From: Hungateiclostridiaceae bacterium UBA1305
GTDB lineage: Bacteria > Bacillota > Clostridia > Acetivibrionales > DTU013
Length of the DNA: 64,000 nt
Assembly (NCBI GenBank): GCA_002307275.1
Contig: DBTX01000072.1
Span: forward strand, 105,637 to 169,636
Direction of reading: 5' to 3'
Position numbers and translations under genes: made by a program. The notes under the pieces were generated by a model. The model was not told where the DNA came from, did not search any database, and saw nothing but the letters and a program-made list of their open reading frames with translations. Of this stretch, positions 31,957-41,822 are shown piece after piece (the stretch's first letter is position 1; each line of letters starts with the position of its first letter).

Positions 31957-31986
31957 TTGACAATAAAAGTACAGGAGTTGTAATAT
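31957..31986 (+). promoter_or_regulatory. Predicted htpG promoter
   Basis: TTGACA (31957-31962) and TAATAT (31981-31986) are 18 bp apart, immediately downstream of the CIRCE operator. TATAAA at 31984-31989 is an alternative -10 box. Confidence 0.65.
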
Positions 31987-32032
31987 AAATATTGACATGG
32001 AATTTACTAAAAACTTACCAGGAGGGTTTATT

Positions 32033-34033
32033 ATGCCAAGAGAGAATGGAAATATTTCAATACACACCGAAAACATATTACCAATTATAAAAAAATGGCT
32101 GTATTCTGAAAAAGACATTTTTATCAGGGAGCTTGTTTCAAATTCCAACGATGCGAGCATTAAGATGAAAAAGCTTGTATCAATTGGTGAAACCAGCCTT
32201 CACGAAAATGAAAAGTTATTTATCAAGGTTATAATCAACAAGAATGAGCGTACGATCAAAGTCGTGGACAATGGTATCGGCATGACTGAAGAGGAAGTTA
32301 AAAAATATATCAATCAGATCGCATTTTCCGGTGCGGTTGATTTTCTGGAGAAATACAAGGATAAAACAGACGACAGCAACCAAATCATCGGCCATTTCGG
32401 ACTGGGCTTCTATTCAGCCTTCATGGTGTCGGACAAGGTCAGTATAGATACGCTTTCATGGCAAAGCGGCGCCAGCGCGGTCAGATGGACAAGCTCCGGC
32501 GGGACGGAATTTGAAATGGACGATTCCGACCGCAGTGAAAGGGGTACAACTGTTACATTGTACCTTGCAGACGATTCTCAGGAATTCCTTGAATATCATA
32601 AAATGAGAGAAGTGTTGGAGAAATACTGCTCTTTCCTGCCCTTTGAAATATTCCTTGAAGATGCTGCCGCTAAAAAGGCGGACAGTGCTAAAAAAGAGGA
32701 CAAGGGGGATATTTCCAAGAAAAAGAAGATAAAGGATGCTGTTGATGCCGCTGCAAAAGAGATCCAAGAAGGGGCAGAGGATGACTCCGATATTGAAGAG
32801 GATGAGAGTGAAGAACTGAAAAAACCGCTGAACGACACACATCCGTTATGGCTGAAAGCGCCAAAGGACTGTACGGATGAGGAGTACAAGGAATTTTACA
32901 AAAAGGTGTTTCATGACTTTAATGACCCATTATTCTGGATTCATCTGAATATGGATTATCCTTTCAACTTGAAAGGTATTTTGTATTTCCCGAAACTCAA
33001 GCATGAATTTGAGACAATTGAGGGGCAGATCAAGCTTTATTACAACCAGGTCTTTGTTGCAGACAACATAAAAGAAGTCATTCCGGAGTTTCTCATGCTC
33101 CTCAAGGGAGTCATCGACTGTCCTGATCTTCCGTTGAACGTATCCAGAAGCTTTTTGCAGAATGATGGCTATGTTGCCAAAATATCGACACATATAACCA
33201 AGAAGGTTGCAGACAAGCTTACTTCAATATTTGAAAATAACAGGGAAGACTACAATAAATATTGGGACGATATCAACCCATTTGTTAAGTACGGTTGTAT
33301 TCGTGAAGAAAAGTTCTTTGACAGGGTAAAGGATATTGTCATTTTCAAAACGACCCGCGGCGATTATGTGACTCTAAAGGATTATCTGGAGAGAAACGTT
33401 ACCAAGAATAAGGACAAGGTATTCTATGCAACCGACGAAAAGCAGCAGGCCCAGTATATCCACATGTTCAATGAACATGATATGGAGGCCGTGATACTGA
33501 ATACCATGATCGACAATCATTTCGTGCAGTTCCTTGAGATGAAGGAAAACAATATAAAATTCAGCCGTATTGACTCAGATCTTTCAGAAAGTATGAAGGA
33601 GGAGGGGAAAGGTGCGGATAATACTGAACTGACAAAGGAACTTGAAGGGATATTCAGGGGAGCTGTTGGAAATGACAAGCTGAAAGTCCAGGTGGAAGCA
33701 TTGAAGAGCGCTGCTATTCCCGGAATGATATTCCTGTCGGAATATTCACGCAGGATGCAGGAAATGAGCAGGATGTATGGTATGGGCGGAGCGGATATGA
33801 GCGGGATGTTCCCGGATGAGCAGACGCTTGTACTTAACAGTAATAACACGCTGATAAAAGCGATTGTCAAGCTTGCCGGCAACGAAGCCAGGAAGGATGA
33901 TTCCTTGCTGATCTGTCAGCAGGTATATGACCTGGCAATGATGAGCCACAAGCAGCTAGATCCGGAGGCAATGACGAAATTTATCGAAAGAAGCAATATA
34001 TTGCTTGGAAAACTGGCTGATATTGCAGGGTAA
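32033..34033 (+). CDS. htpG: Molecular chaperone HtpG (Hsp90)
   Basis: The start at 32033 follows CAGGAGG by 7 bases and gives 666 aa. GHKL ATPase motifs are clear: RELVSNSNDASIK, KVVDNGIGMT, and the lid and glycine box IIGHFGLGFYSAFMVSDKV. A charged Lys/Asp/Glu linker near residues 205-265 separates the N-domain from the middle domain (FWIHLNMDYPFNLKGILYFP, LPLNVSRSFLQND), followed by a dimerisation domain. The acidic insert is longer than the minimal bacterial HtpG linker and recalls the eukaryotic charged linker. HtpG refolds clients in the cytoplasm. The CIRCE operator indicates HrcA control, which differs from Bacillus subtilis htpG. Confidence 0.97.
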   Translation: MPRENGNISIHTENILPIIKKWLYSEKDIFIRELVSNSNDASIKMKKLVSIGETSLHENEKLFIKVIINKNERTIKVVDNGIGMTEEEVKKYINQIAFSGAVDFLEKYKDKTDDSNQIIGHFGLGFYSAFMVSDKVSIDTLSWQSGASAVRWTSSGGTEFEMDDSDRSERGTTVTLYLADDSQEFLEYHKMREVLEKYCSFLPFEIFLEDAAAKKADSAKKEDKGDISKKKKIKDAVDAAAKEIQEGAEDDSDIEEDESEELKKPLNDTHPLWLKAPKDCTDEEYKEFYKKVFHDFNDPLFWIHLNMDYPFNLKGILYFPKLKHEFETIEGQIKLYYNQVFVADNIKEVIPEFLMLLKGVIDCPDLPLNVSRSFLQNDGYVAKISTHITKKVADKLTSIFENNREDYNKYWDDINPFVKYGCIREEKFFDRVKDIVIFKTTRGDYVTLKDYLERNVTKNKDKVFYATDEKQQAQYIHMFNEHDMEAVILNTMIDNHFVQFLEMKENNIKFSRIDSDLSESMKEEGKGADNTELTKELEGIFRGAVGNDKLKVQVEALKSAAIPGMIFLSEYSRRMQEMSRMYGMGGADMSGMFPDEQTLVLNSNNTLIKAIVKLAGNEARKDDSLLICQQVYDLAMMSHKQLDPEAMTKFIERSNILLGKLADIAG

Positions 34034-34086
34034 GGAAGTCATCAATCAGCACGCACGCATCGGGTAAAAGCATAGTGCCAGAAAGA

Positions 34087-34129
34087 AAAACCGGAGGGCA
34101 TATCAAAATTTGATCAGCCATCCGGTTTT
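34087..34129. terminator. Bidirectional terminator between htpG and the acyl-CoA synthetase
   Basis: AAAACCGGA (34087-34095) pairs with TCCGGTTTT (34121-34129), and the inner bases also pair (ATCAAA/TTTGAT). A/T runs on both outer sides allow termination of both convergent genes. Confidence 0.8.
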
Positions 34130-34159
34130 GTGTATTTGAAGAGATTTTGATTTCTGGAT

Positions 34160-35818
34160 TTACTTGTCGGTATCGTTCTCGCGGATCTCAACTCTTCTGA
34201 TTTTGCCGCTGATCGTCTTCGGAAGCTCAGGGACGAATTCGATGATCCTGGGATACTTATAGGGGGCGGTAACCTTTTTGACATGCTCCTGAAGCTCTTT
34301 GACAAGGCTGTCACTGGCAACGTAATTCTTTGCAAGGACAACGGTAGCTTTTACGATCTGACCTCTGTCGGGATCGGGGACAGCCGTGATAGCGCATTCC
34401 AATACTGCCGGATGCTCCACGAGTGCGCTTTCGACTTCGAAGGGCCCGATTCTGTAGCCTGAACTCTTAATGAGATCGTCTGCTCTTCCGACAAACCAGT
34501 AATATCCGTCCTCATCCTTCCAGGCCATATCGCCGGTATAATAAATACCGTCATGCCAGACCTTGTTCGTCAGATCACTGTCTCTGTAGTAACCGTCAAA
34601 CATACCAAAGGGTTTGTGATGGTCGGTTCGCACGATAAGCTGCCCTTCTGCTCCAATGTCACAGGAGTTGCCGCTATCATCCAGAAGGTCTATATCATAT
34701 CCTGGTGCGGGTTTGCCCATGGATCCCGGCTTTGGCTCCATCCATGGATATGTGGCAACCGTGACGGTTAATTCTGTCTGGCCATAACCCTCCATCAGCT
34801 TCATTCCCGTTGCAGTCAGGAACTGGTTGTAAACTTCCGGATTCAAGGGCTCACCGGCGATGGAACAATGCTTGAGATTGCTCAGGTCAAATTTTGTCAG
34901 ATCCTCTTTGATGAAGAACCGATAGATGGTCGGTGGTGCACAGAAGGAGGTTACTTTATGTTTGACAATTACATCCAGAAGATTTTTGGGTACGAATTTA
35001 TCATAATCATATACAAATACGGCGGCGCCGCTGATCCACTGCCCATATATTTTACCCCACATTGCCTTTGCCCAGCCTGTATCGGCGACTGTCAGATGAA
35101 GTCCTCCATCTGAGACATGCTGCCAGTACTTCGCGGTAAGAATATGACCAAGAGGATACGTGAAATTGTGCTGGACCATCTTTGGCATCCCGGTCGTTCC
35201 CGAGGTGAAATACAGCAGAAGGATATCGCTGTTTACGGCAGCATCCGTACCAGTCGGCCTGACAAACTTATCTGAGACTTTTTCCAATTCGTCAGTGAAA
35301 TCAAGCCACCCTGGCCTGCGATCGCCGACAAGGGCTTTCAGCACCAGTGTGGGAGATTTGGGCAGTGCCTGTTCGACATGGCTTATAACGACATCATCGG
35401 TCACAGACACAAGCATTTTAATATCAGCTGCATTACATCTGTAAACGATATCTTTGGGAGTGAGCAAATGTGTTGCCGGAATGCAAATAGCCCCAAGCTT
35501 ATGGAGCCCCAGCAGGCAGAACCAGAATTCATAACGCCTTTTGAGGATGAGCATTACTGGATCGCCTTTTTTGATCCCGAAATTTTTAAAGAAGTTAGCG
35601 GCCTTGTCACTGTAATATTTCATTTGTGAAAAGGTGAAGGTATTTTCCGCGCCTTTATCATCACACCAGACCATTGCGATCTTATCGGGTGTTGTGGCTG
35701 CTATTTCATCAACTACATCATAAGCAAAATTAAAATTGCCCGGAATGTTTATACTGAAATTCTCATAGAATTCTTCGTATGAATTGAAATCCTGTCTTGG
35801 TAAAAATTTATCAAGCAT
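34160..35818 (-). CDS. AMP-binding acyl-CoA synthetase (medium-chain/acetyl-CoA-synthetase-like)
   Basis: This 552-aa ANL-superfamily enzyme activates a carboxylic acid with ATP and joins it to CoA. Core motifs are the phosphate loop LLYFTSGTTGMPKMVQH near residue 205, EGYGQTELTVTVATYP, the hinge aspartate in YYTGDMAWKDEDGY, GRADDLIKSSGYRIGPFEVE and the catalytic lysine in LPKTISGKIRRVE near the C-terminus. The TATHLLTPKDI-like segment and overall length fit the medium-chain/acetyl-CoA-synthetase-like group. It is encoded downstream of a cupin/XRE regulator on the same strand, a frequent clostridial pairing. The acid used is unknown. Confidence 0.9.
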   Translation of the reverse strand: MLDKFLPRQDFNSYEEFYENFSINIPGNFNFAYDVVDEIAATTPDKIAMVWCDDKGAENTFTFSQMKYYSDKAANFFKNFGIKKGDPVMLILKRRYEFWFCLLGLHKLGAICIPATHLLTPKDIVYRCNAADIKMLVSVTDDVVISHVEQALPKSPTLVLKALVGDRRPGWLDFTDELEKVSDKFVRPTGTDAAVNSDILLLYFTSGTTGMPKMVQHNFTYPLGHILTAKYWQHVSDGGLHLTVADTGWAKAMWGKIYGQWISGAAVFVYDYDKFVPKNLLDVIVKHKVTSFCAPPTIYRFFIKEDLTKFDLSNLKHCSIAGEPLNPEVYNQFLTATGMKLMEGYGQTELTVTVATYPWMEPKPGSMGKPAPGYDIDLLDDSGNSCDIGAEGQLIVRTDHHKPFGMFDGYYRDSDLTNKVWHDGIYYTGDMAWKDEDGYYWFVGRADDLIKSSGYRIGPFEVESALVEHPAVLECAITAVPDPDRGQIVKATVVLAKNYVASDSLVKELQEHVKKVTAPYKYPRIIEFVPELPKTISGKIRRVEIRENDTDK

Positions 35819-35879
35819 AATAAAACCTCTGATAATTTATTTTTTGGTTTTGTAAATATTCTAAGTAAAATATTGTGCC

Positions 35880-36434
35880 TTAGATGATGATTGCCAGGAA
35901 TTTTGCTTTTTTGCCACCCAGGGCTTTCATGCCATGGCTGCAGCCTGAGTCAAAATAAAGGGAATCTCCTTCGTTCAAAATGAGTTGGTGACCATCAATA
36001 TAAATCATTAAAGTACCTTCAAGCACGAAATTGAACTCCTGTCCCGGGTGTGAGCTGAAGTGGATCGGCGCATCGTCAGCTGCCGGGTCCACACTGACAC
36101 TGAAAGGTTCAGCCTTTTTATTTACGAAATTATAGGCAAGGCTAAGATATTTATATGGATTTTTCCTGTCAACATTGACTCCTTTATCCTTTTTCACGAG
36201 GCAATAAGTATGGAGTTTCGGATCTTCACCAGTCAGAATGGCTGTCAGTTCAACATGGAATTTAGTAGACAATTCATAAAGGAAGCCGACGGGTATATCT
36301 ATATCACCGCCTTCATATTGCCTGTAAGTCTCTGCAGATACTCCCAGTTCGCCAGCCAGAACTTCGATTGTGAGTCCCGCGATTTCACGCAGATCTTTTA
36401 TTCGGATGGCAATTTGTTTGATTTGGTCGGACAT
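35880..36434 (-). CDS. XRE transcription regulator with cupin sensor domain
   Basis: The start is the ATG at 36434, with AAAGGATGA at correct spacing; an ATG nine bases earlier overlaps that site. Residues about 5-65 form an XRE HTH (IKDLREIAGLTIEVLAGELG, VSAETYRQYEGGDID). Residues about 110-180 are a cupin_2 barrel (SSHPGQEFNFVLEGTLMIYI, EGDSLYFDSGCSHGMKAL) that may bind a small ligand or metal. It precedes the acyl-CoA synthetase gene by 61 bases and most likely controls it in response to the acid or its CoA ester. That link is inferred from context. Confidence 0.9.
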   Translation of the reverse strand: MSDQIKQIAIRIKDLREIAGLTIEVLAGELGVSAETYRQYEGGDIDIPVGFLYELSTKFHVELTAILTGEDPKLHTYCLVKKDKGVNVDRKNPYKYLSLAYNFVNKKAEPFSVSVDPAADDAPIHFSSHPGQEFNFVLEGTLMIYIDGHQLILNEGDSLYFDSGCSHGMKALGGKKAKFLAIII

Positions 36435-36581
36435 ACTTATCATCCTTTCATTTTGGTACTCATTCTGAATAAATCATAGCATAAAGGCGGTATGAAATAA
36501 AGGAAGCTTGAAGCCCGGTTGATTTAGGTCAGTAAAGCGTAAAAATAACTAATGAATATGAGTAGTCGGAGGAGGCGGTTC

Positions 36582-37481
36582 TCAGATATTGAGAAGAGGG
36601 GCGCTTCTCAAATTACCGACAAATTCTTTGGCTGCAGCTGATAGAGGGACGTTTCTCAGCTTTGCAACACCAAGTATTCTTTTCGGTATCGGTTCAGCCA
36701 GCTTCAACTCAAAAAGTTCTCCGCTTTTAACCAGTGCATTTGAGCTTTCCCTCAACACATGGGCGATCCCAAGGCCTATTCTGGCGAATTCAACCAGCAG
36801 ATCCATGCTTTCAAGCTCAATCTCCGGAACGATGTCAATCTCATTCGCAGTGAAATATTCATCCAGATTGCGTCTTGTTGAACTTTCCTTCTGAAGGAGA
36901 AGAAGAGGAAGTGACGATAATTCAGTCAATCCGATGAGCTTTGCCTTGAATTCAATAAATTTGGAGGATGCAACAAAAACATCTTCAACTTCTCTGAATT
37001 CAAATGTTTCAATATCCGGCTCTTCAACAGGCAGCGTGACAATACCGAAATCAACGATCCCCTTCCTTAAGGAAGCGATAATTCCAGGAGATGTACGGTT
37101 TATGACCTGTATTTTTATCTTCTGATGTGCTTCTATGAATTGCTGCAAAAAAGGAGTAAGCAGGTACCTGAGTATGGTATCGCCGACGCCTATTTTTATT
37201 TCGCCAAGGGTCAGGGATTGCATTTCGAGCATTTTATTTTCTGCAGCCTTCAATAGACTGTAGGCCTGTTCAACGTGACTGAAAAGCATCTCACCGGCAT
37301 CAGTCAGTTTCACATTTTTTGGCCCTCTTATAAAAAGAGCGCATCCAGTTTTCCCTTCGAGACTTTTTACAGATTGGCTTACGGCAGACTGGGAAATATA
37401 TAGCGCTCTGGCCGCTGCGGAAAAACTGCCGGACCTGGCTGCAGTATAAAATATTTTGTACAGTTCAAAATTTATATCCAT
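36582..37481 (-). CDS. LysR family transcription regulator
   Basis: Using the ATG at 37481 (GAGGTG six bases upstream on the minus strand) gives 299 aa beginning MDINFELYKIFYTAARSGSF, the usual LysR start. The winged HTH continues SAAARALYISQSAVSQSVKS. The effector domain runs from about residue 90 (GEIKIGVGDTILRYLLTPFL) to the end. It is transcribed away from purL across a 146-bp gap, the classical LysR arrangement, so purL or an unlinked target may be regulated. The effector is unknown. Confidence 0.93.
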   Translation of the reverse strand: MDINFELYKIFYTAARSGSFSAAARALYISQSAVSQSVKSLEGKTGCALFIRGPKNVKLTDAGEMLFSHVEQAYSLLKAAENKMLEMQSLTLGEIKIGVGDTILRYLLTPFLQQFIEAHQKIKIQVINRTSPGIIASLRKGIVDFGIVTLPVEEPDIETFEFREVEDVFVASSKFIEFKAKLIGLTELSSLPLLLLQKESSTRRNLDEYFTANEIDIVPEIELESMDLLVEFARIGLGIAHVLRESSNALVKSGELFELKLAEPIPKRILGVAKLRNVPLSAAAKEFVGNLRSAPLLNI

Positions 37482-37627
37482 AAGCACCTCTAATGGCAAG
37501 TATTAAATATATTAATTATTATTATGGAGTATATCATTGTATAATATGTTTGTGAAGCATTATGAACTTAAACATGTCAAATACTTAATCTTAATATTAT
37601 AAGCGAAAGCTGGAATAGAGGTTTCAT

Positions 37628-40600
37628 ATGTTGGAAGTGAATCAGAGAAACAGGGTCAGACGCATATTTGCGCAGAAGAAAAAAGGCTATGATATTGAGG
37701 CGCAGGGCTTGTATAAGGATTTAAGAAGCAATCTTGGAATTGCCGGCTTGCAGGATGTCCGGATCATTAATCGATATGACATTACTGATATTACCGATGC
37801 TGAATATGAGGCTTCCCGATTTGTAATTTTTGCTGAACCGCCTGTAGACCAGCTTTTTGAAGAGAATGTAGAATTTACATCTGATGAAAGAGCATTTGCG
37901 GTGGAATATCTTCCGGGTCAATATGACCAGCGGGCAGATTCGGCTTCGCAATGCATACAATTTCTTACGCTTGGCGAGAGGCCGCGCTGCAAGGCTGCAA
38001 AGCTGATTGTACTGAAAGGGGAAATTTCTGAAGATGATTTTGATAAAGCCAGAAGATATTGCATCAATCCGGTAGACAGTCATGAAGCTGTGATGGGAAA
38101 ACCGAAAACACTTGATGTTGAACTGGAATATCCCAAAGACGTTTCTCAAATAAGTGGTTTCTGCAAAATGGAAATGCCGCAACTTGTTTCTTTACAGAGC
38201 GAACTTGCCATGGCTATGTCTGTTGAAGACCTGGAGTTCTGCCGGAATTATTTTTCCGGTACGGAGCAGAGGGATCCTACGCTGACGGAAATTAAGCTGA
38301 TTGATACCTATTGGTCTGATCATTGCAGACATACGACGTTTCTGACAAAAATAGGATCGGTTGATTTTGAAGAGGGTTTTTACAGTGGTTTGATGAAATC
38401 CGTATATGACAGGTATAGTGAATCAAGGCGATATGTTTATGGAAACAGGGATAAAGATATTTGCCTGATGGATTTGGCGACAATAGCAATGAAAGAGCTG
38501 AATAAATCCGGAAAGCTTGGCGATTTGGACATTTCGGATGAAATCAATGCCTGCAGTATTGTTGTAAATGCAAAAATTAATGGCATGGATGAAGAATGGC
38601 TTGTCATGTTCAAGAACGAAACGCACAACCATCCTACGGAAATAGAACCATTCGGAGGAGCTGCGACATGCCTTGGCGGCGCCATAAGGGATCCGCTGTC
38701 GGGCAGATCCTATGTTTACCAGGCGATGAGGGTAACGGGAAGCGGGGATCCGAGAACTAAAGTGAAAGATACCCTTCCCGGCAAACTGCCGCAAAGAAAG
38801 ATCACTACCGGAGCCGCTGCGGGCTACAGTTCCTATGGAAATCAGATCGGGCTTGCAACCGGACAGGTAACGGAAATCTACGATGAGGGATATGTTGCAA
38901 AGCGGATGGAAATCGGAGCCGTGATCGGTGCAACACCCAAAAAGAATGTCGTGCGGATCAAGCCGGAGGCGGGGGACAGCATCATTCTTCTTGGCGGCAG
39001 GACCGGACGTGATGGCTGCGGCGGAGCGACCGGTTCATCCAAGGAGCATGATGAGCAGTCACTCCTGACCTGTGGGGCGGAAGTTCAAAAAGGAAATCCG
39101 CCGACGGAAAGAAAAATTCAGAGACTTTTTCGAAATGCAGTTGTTAGCAATATGATAAAAAGATGTAACGATTTTGGTGCAGGCGGGGTTTCCGTTGCAA
39201 TTGGCGAACTGGCTGAAGCTCTTGATATTGACCTTGACAAGGTGCCTAAAAAGTACGAAGGACTTGATGGCACTGAACTTGCCATTTCCGAATCACAGGA
39301 AAGAATGGCTGTAGTGGTTGCAAAGAAAGACGAGGCATCGTTTATTGCAGCTGCTGAAGAGGAGAATCTTGAAGCGACACAGGTCGCAGTAGTGACCGAG
39401 ACAGGAAGACTGAGGATGATCTGGAGAGGGAAAGTCATTGTTGATATTGGAAGAGACTTCCTAGATACAAATGGCGTCAAGCAGAATACCGATATAAAGG
39501 TGTCATCTCCTCTGAAAGAAGCGTCACCTCTTGTGTCTCCTCTGAAGGAAGCATCCTCTCCTGTAGGAAACAATTGTAAATATATCAAAGATAGGATGCC
39601 TATTTTGGATTCCTGTGGGACGAATCTATCAGAGGCATGGCATGCAAATCTGGAAAGATTGGAAAATTGCAGTCAGAAGGGTTTGGTCGAGCGATTTGAC
39701 AGTACGATCGGAGCAGGTACCGTGCTGATGCCATTTGGCGGGAAATACCAGCTGAGTCCGTCGGAAGGTATGGCAGCCAAGCTGCCGGTACTGCAGGGCG
39801 ATACGGATACCTGCACGCTGATGTCACACGGGTTCAATCCTTGTATATCTACATGGAGTCCATTCCATGGAGCAGTTTATGCTATTGTCGAAGCAGTTGC
39901 AAGAATTGCGGCGATGGGTGGAGATTATCGCAAAACCAGATTGACACTCCAGGAATTTTTTGAAAAGCCCGGCAAGGACCCGAGCAGATGGGGCAAGCCC
40001 TTCAGTGCATTACTGGGCGCGTTTTATACCCAATTGGAGCTTGGCATACCGGCAATTGGCGGTAAGGACAGTATGTCGGGTACATTTAAAGACCTCAATG
40101 TACCACCGACGCTTGTAGCATTTGCAGTTGCTGTATCCGAAGCGGGAACGGTTCTGTCAACGGAATTTAAGAAAGCCGGAAGCCAGGTTGTGCTGCTGGA
40201 GCTTGAAAAGAATTCGAATGAACTGCCCGATTTCCTTCAACTGGATAAAAATTATGTCAAAGTTCATGAACTTGCATCAGCCGGGAAACTATTATCGGCA
40301 CATTCGGTCAGGCAGGGCGGTATCGCTGAAGTTATCAGCAGGATGTGTTTCGGAAACATGATAGGAGTCGATCTGTTTACTCCTGACGATGTAAAACAGT
40401 TCTTTGCTCCCAAATACGGATCATTAATATTGGAAATAGATTCGAATGAGGATGCAGCAAAGCTATTGAATGGTTGCAAATATGAAATAATTGGCCGGAC
40501 TACCAGTGAACAGAGGATATTCATAGGTGAAGATCCGGGGCTGGTCGCTGACTGCGTCAACTGCCCGCCCATGCATCCGGTTCACGCGCAGGGGACAGTT

Positions 40601-41563
40601 GTTGAATTAGCGACACTTTTAGAGAGATGGCAGCAACCGCTGGAAAAGATATTCCCGACAAAAGTTGAGCAAACAGGAAATCCATTTCCGACATTTAATT
40701 ATAAAAGTGCTGGAGAAAACGGCGCAAATAATGCCGGACAAAGGGCCGGCAATGTAAAACTTGCAAAGCCAAGAATTTTCATACCGGTTTTCCCGGGAAC
40801 GAATTGTGAGTATGACACTGCAAAAGCATTTGAAAATGCAGGAGGCATCGCAGATGTTTTTGTTTTAAAAAATCTTACACCTGCACATATTGCGGAAACA
40901 ATCAAAATAATGCAGGATAAGATATCAAAGAGCCAGATCGTGATGCTGCCGGGTGGATTCAGTGCAGGTGATGAACCTGAGGGTTCAGGCAAGTTTATCG
41001 CAACTGCGTTTAGAAATCCTTATATCACTGAAGCTGTCATGGATCTGCTGAATAAAAGAGATGGCTTGATGCTCGGCATCTGCAATGGCTTTCAGGCACT
41101 CATTAAACTGGGTTTGGTGCCATACGGAGAGATACGGGACATAAAACCGGAGGACGCCACCCTGACTTTTAACTCAATCGGGCGTCATGTATCCTGTATG
41201 GTACAGACCCGGATAGCGTCAAATAAATCGCCATGGCTTAATAACGTAAATGTGGGCGATATTCACACGATTGCCATTTCTCATGGCGAGGGCCGATTTG
41301 TCGCATCAGAAGCGCAGTTAAATGAATTGGCGAAACATGGACAAATTGCAACACAGTATGTAGATGTTAACTGTTGTGCGACGAATGATAACAGGTTCAA
41401 TCCGAATGGATCCATGCATGCAATAGAAGGAATAACAAGTCCTGACGGCAGGGTCATGGGTAAAATGGGGCATTCCGAAAGGAAAGGCCCGAATGTTTGC
41501 ATCAATGTTCCCGGAAATAAGGATCAGAAGTTGTTTGAAGCAGGTGTAAGGTACTTTGCCTGA
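37628..41563 (+). CDS. purL: Phosphoribosylformylglycinamidine synthase, single-chain PurL
   Basis: This 1,311-aa protein carries out the fourth step of purine synthesis (FGAR + ATP + Gln to FGAM). The synthetase half has DTYWSDHCRHTTF near residue 220, the KNETHNHPTEIEPFGGAATC ATP/Mg motif and the second pseudo-repeat GGKDSMSGTF. The C-terminal glutaminase has IPVFPGTNCEYDTAKAF, nucleophile Cys in GICNGFQAL, and SHGEGRF with the catalytic His. This is the large PurL type in which PurQ is fused. An odd insertion near residues 627-646 is encoded by two 30-bp direct repeats giving SPLKEAS twice. The ORF starts 147 bases from the divergent LysR gene. Confidence 0.96.
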   Translation: MLEVNQRNRVRRIFAQKKKGYDIEAQGLYKDLRSNLGIAGLQDVRIINRYDITDITDAEYEASRFVIFAEPPVDQLFEENVEFTSDERAFAVEYLPGQYDQRADSASQCIQFLTLGERPRCKAAKLIVLKGEISEDDFDKARRYCINPVDSHEAVMGKPKTLDVELEYPKDVSQISGFCKMEMPQLVSLQSELAMAMSVEDLEFCRNYFSGTEQRDPTLTEIKLIDTYWSDHCRHTTFLTKIGSVDFEEGFYSGLMKSVYDRYSESRRYVYGNRDKDICLMDLATIAMKELNKSGKLGDLDISDEINACSIVVNAKINGMDEEWLVMFKNETHNHPTEIEPFGGAATCLGGAIRDPLSGRSYVYQAMRVTGSGDPRTKVKDTLPGKLPQRKITTGAAAGYSSYGNQIGLATGQVTEIYDEGYVAKRMEIGAVIGATPKKNVVRIKPEAGDSIILLGGRTGRDGCGGATGSSKEHDEQSLLTCGAEVQKGNPPTERKIQRLFRNAVVSNMIKRCNDFGAGGVSVAIGELAEALDIDLDKVPKKYEGLDGTELAISESQERMAVVVAKKDEASFIAAAEEENLEATQVAVVTETGRLRMIWRGKVIVDIGRDFLDTNGVKQNTDIKVSSPLKEASPLVSPLKEASSPVGNNCKYIKDRMPILDSCGTNLSEAWHANLERLENCSQKGLVERFDSTIGAGTVLMPFGGKYQLSPSEGMAAKLPVLQGDTDTCTLMSHGFNPCISTWSPFHGAVYAIVEAVARIAAMGGDYRKTRLTLQEFFEKPGKDPSRWGKPFSALLGAFYTQLELGIPAIGGKDSMSGTFKDLNVPPTLVAFAVAVSEAGTVLSTEFKKAGSQVVLLELEKNSNELPDFLQLDKNYVKVHELASAGKLLSAHSVRQGGIAEVISRMCFGNMIGVDLFTPDDVKQFFAPKYGSLILEIDSNEDAAKLLNGCKYEIIGRTTSEQRIFIGEDPGLVADCVNCPPMHPVHAQGTVVELATLLERWQQPLEKIFPTKVEQTGNPFPTFNYKSAGENGANNAGQRAGNVKLAKPRIFIPVFPGTNCEYDTAKAFENAGGIADVFVLKNLTPAHIAETIKIMQDKISKSQIVMLPGGFSAGDEPEGSGKFIATAFRNPYITEAVMDLLNKRDGLMLGICNGFQALIKLGLVPYGEIRDIKPEDATLTFNSIGRHVSCMVQTRIASNKSPWLNNVNVGDIHTIAISHGEGRFVASEAQLNELAKHGQIATQYVDVNCCATNDNRFNPNGSMHAIEGITSPDGRVMGKMGHSERKGPNVCINVPGNKDQKLFEAGVRYFA
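39506..39565 (+). repeat. Two 30-bp direct repeats inside purL
   Basis: Units 39506-39535 and 39536-39565 both begin TCTCCTCTGAARGAAGC and are in frame (SPLKEASPLV / SPLKEASSPV). They lie in a linker between the two synthetase pseudo-repeats, where length variation should be tolerated. Confidence 0.85.
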
Positions 41564-41669
41564 TTAAATAGTTATGATAGAGCTTAACCAATCCTCTAAG
41601 CTGAATGTACCCATCCAGAGTTTTTATGTATTAGAACTGTTACGCAATATATAAAGTATGCGCAGCAAA

Positions 41670-41747
41670 GCTCCTATGTCAAGGGGACAGATACACTGAC
41701 ATAAGAAAACCGCAATGTCAGTGTACCTGTCCCCTTGACATAGGAGC
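41670..41747. repeat. Long inverted repeat (REP/MITE-like)
   Basis: The arms 41670-41702 and 41715-41747 pair over 33 bp with one mismatch around a 12-base loop; the arm core is TGTCAAGGGGACAG. No gene lies between purL (ends 41563) and rocD (starts 41921). This palindrome and the next one occupy most of that 357-bp gap. GGGGACAG/CTGTCCCC palindromes of this kind recur in Firmicutes and are often tied to REP-associated tyrosine transposases. Confidence 0.85.
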
Positions 41748-41756
41748 GGCCATTAT

Positions 41757-41822
41757 GCGTGATAAGGGACACTCCCCTGTCACGGTCGCAAACCAGAGGA
41801 ACCGTCCCCTTGGTTCCCTTTA
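41757..41822. repeat. Further imperfect palindromes next to the long inverted repeat
   Basis: GTGATAAGGG...CCCCTGTCAC (from 41759) and AACCAGAGG...CCTTGGTT (from 41791) are two more imperfect palindromes of the same GGGGAC-rich style. A TATAAT at 41857-41862 is a possible -10 box for rocD; no clear -35 is seen. Confidence 0.6.
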
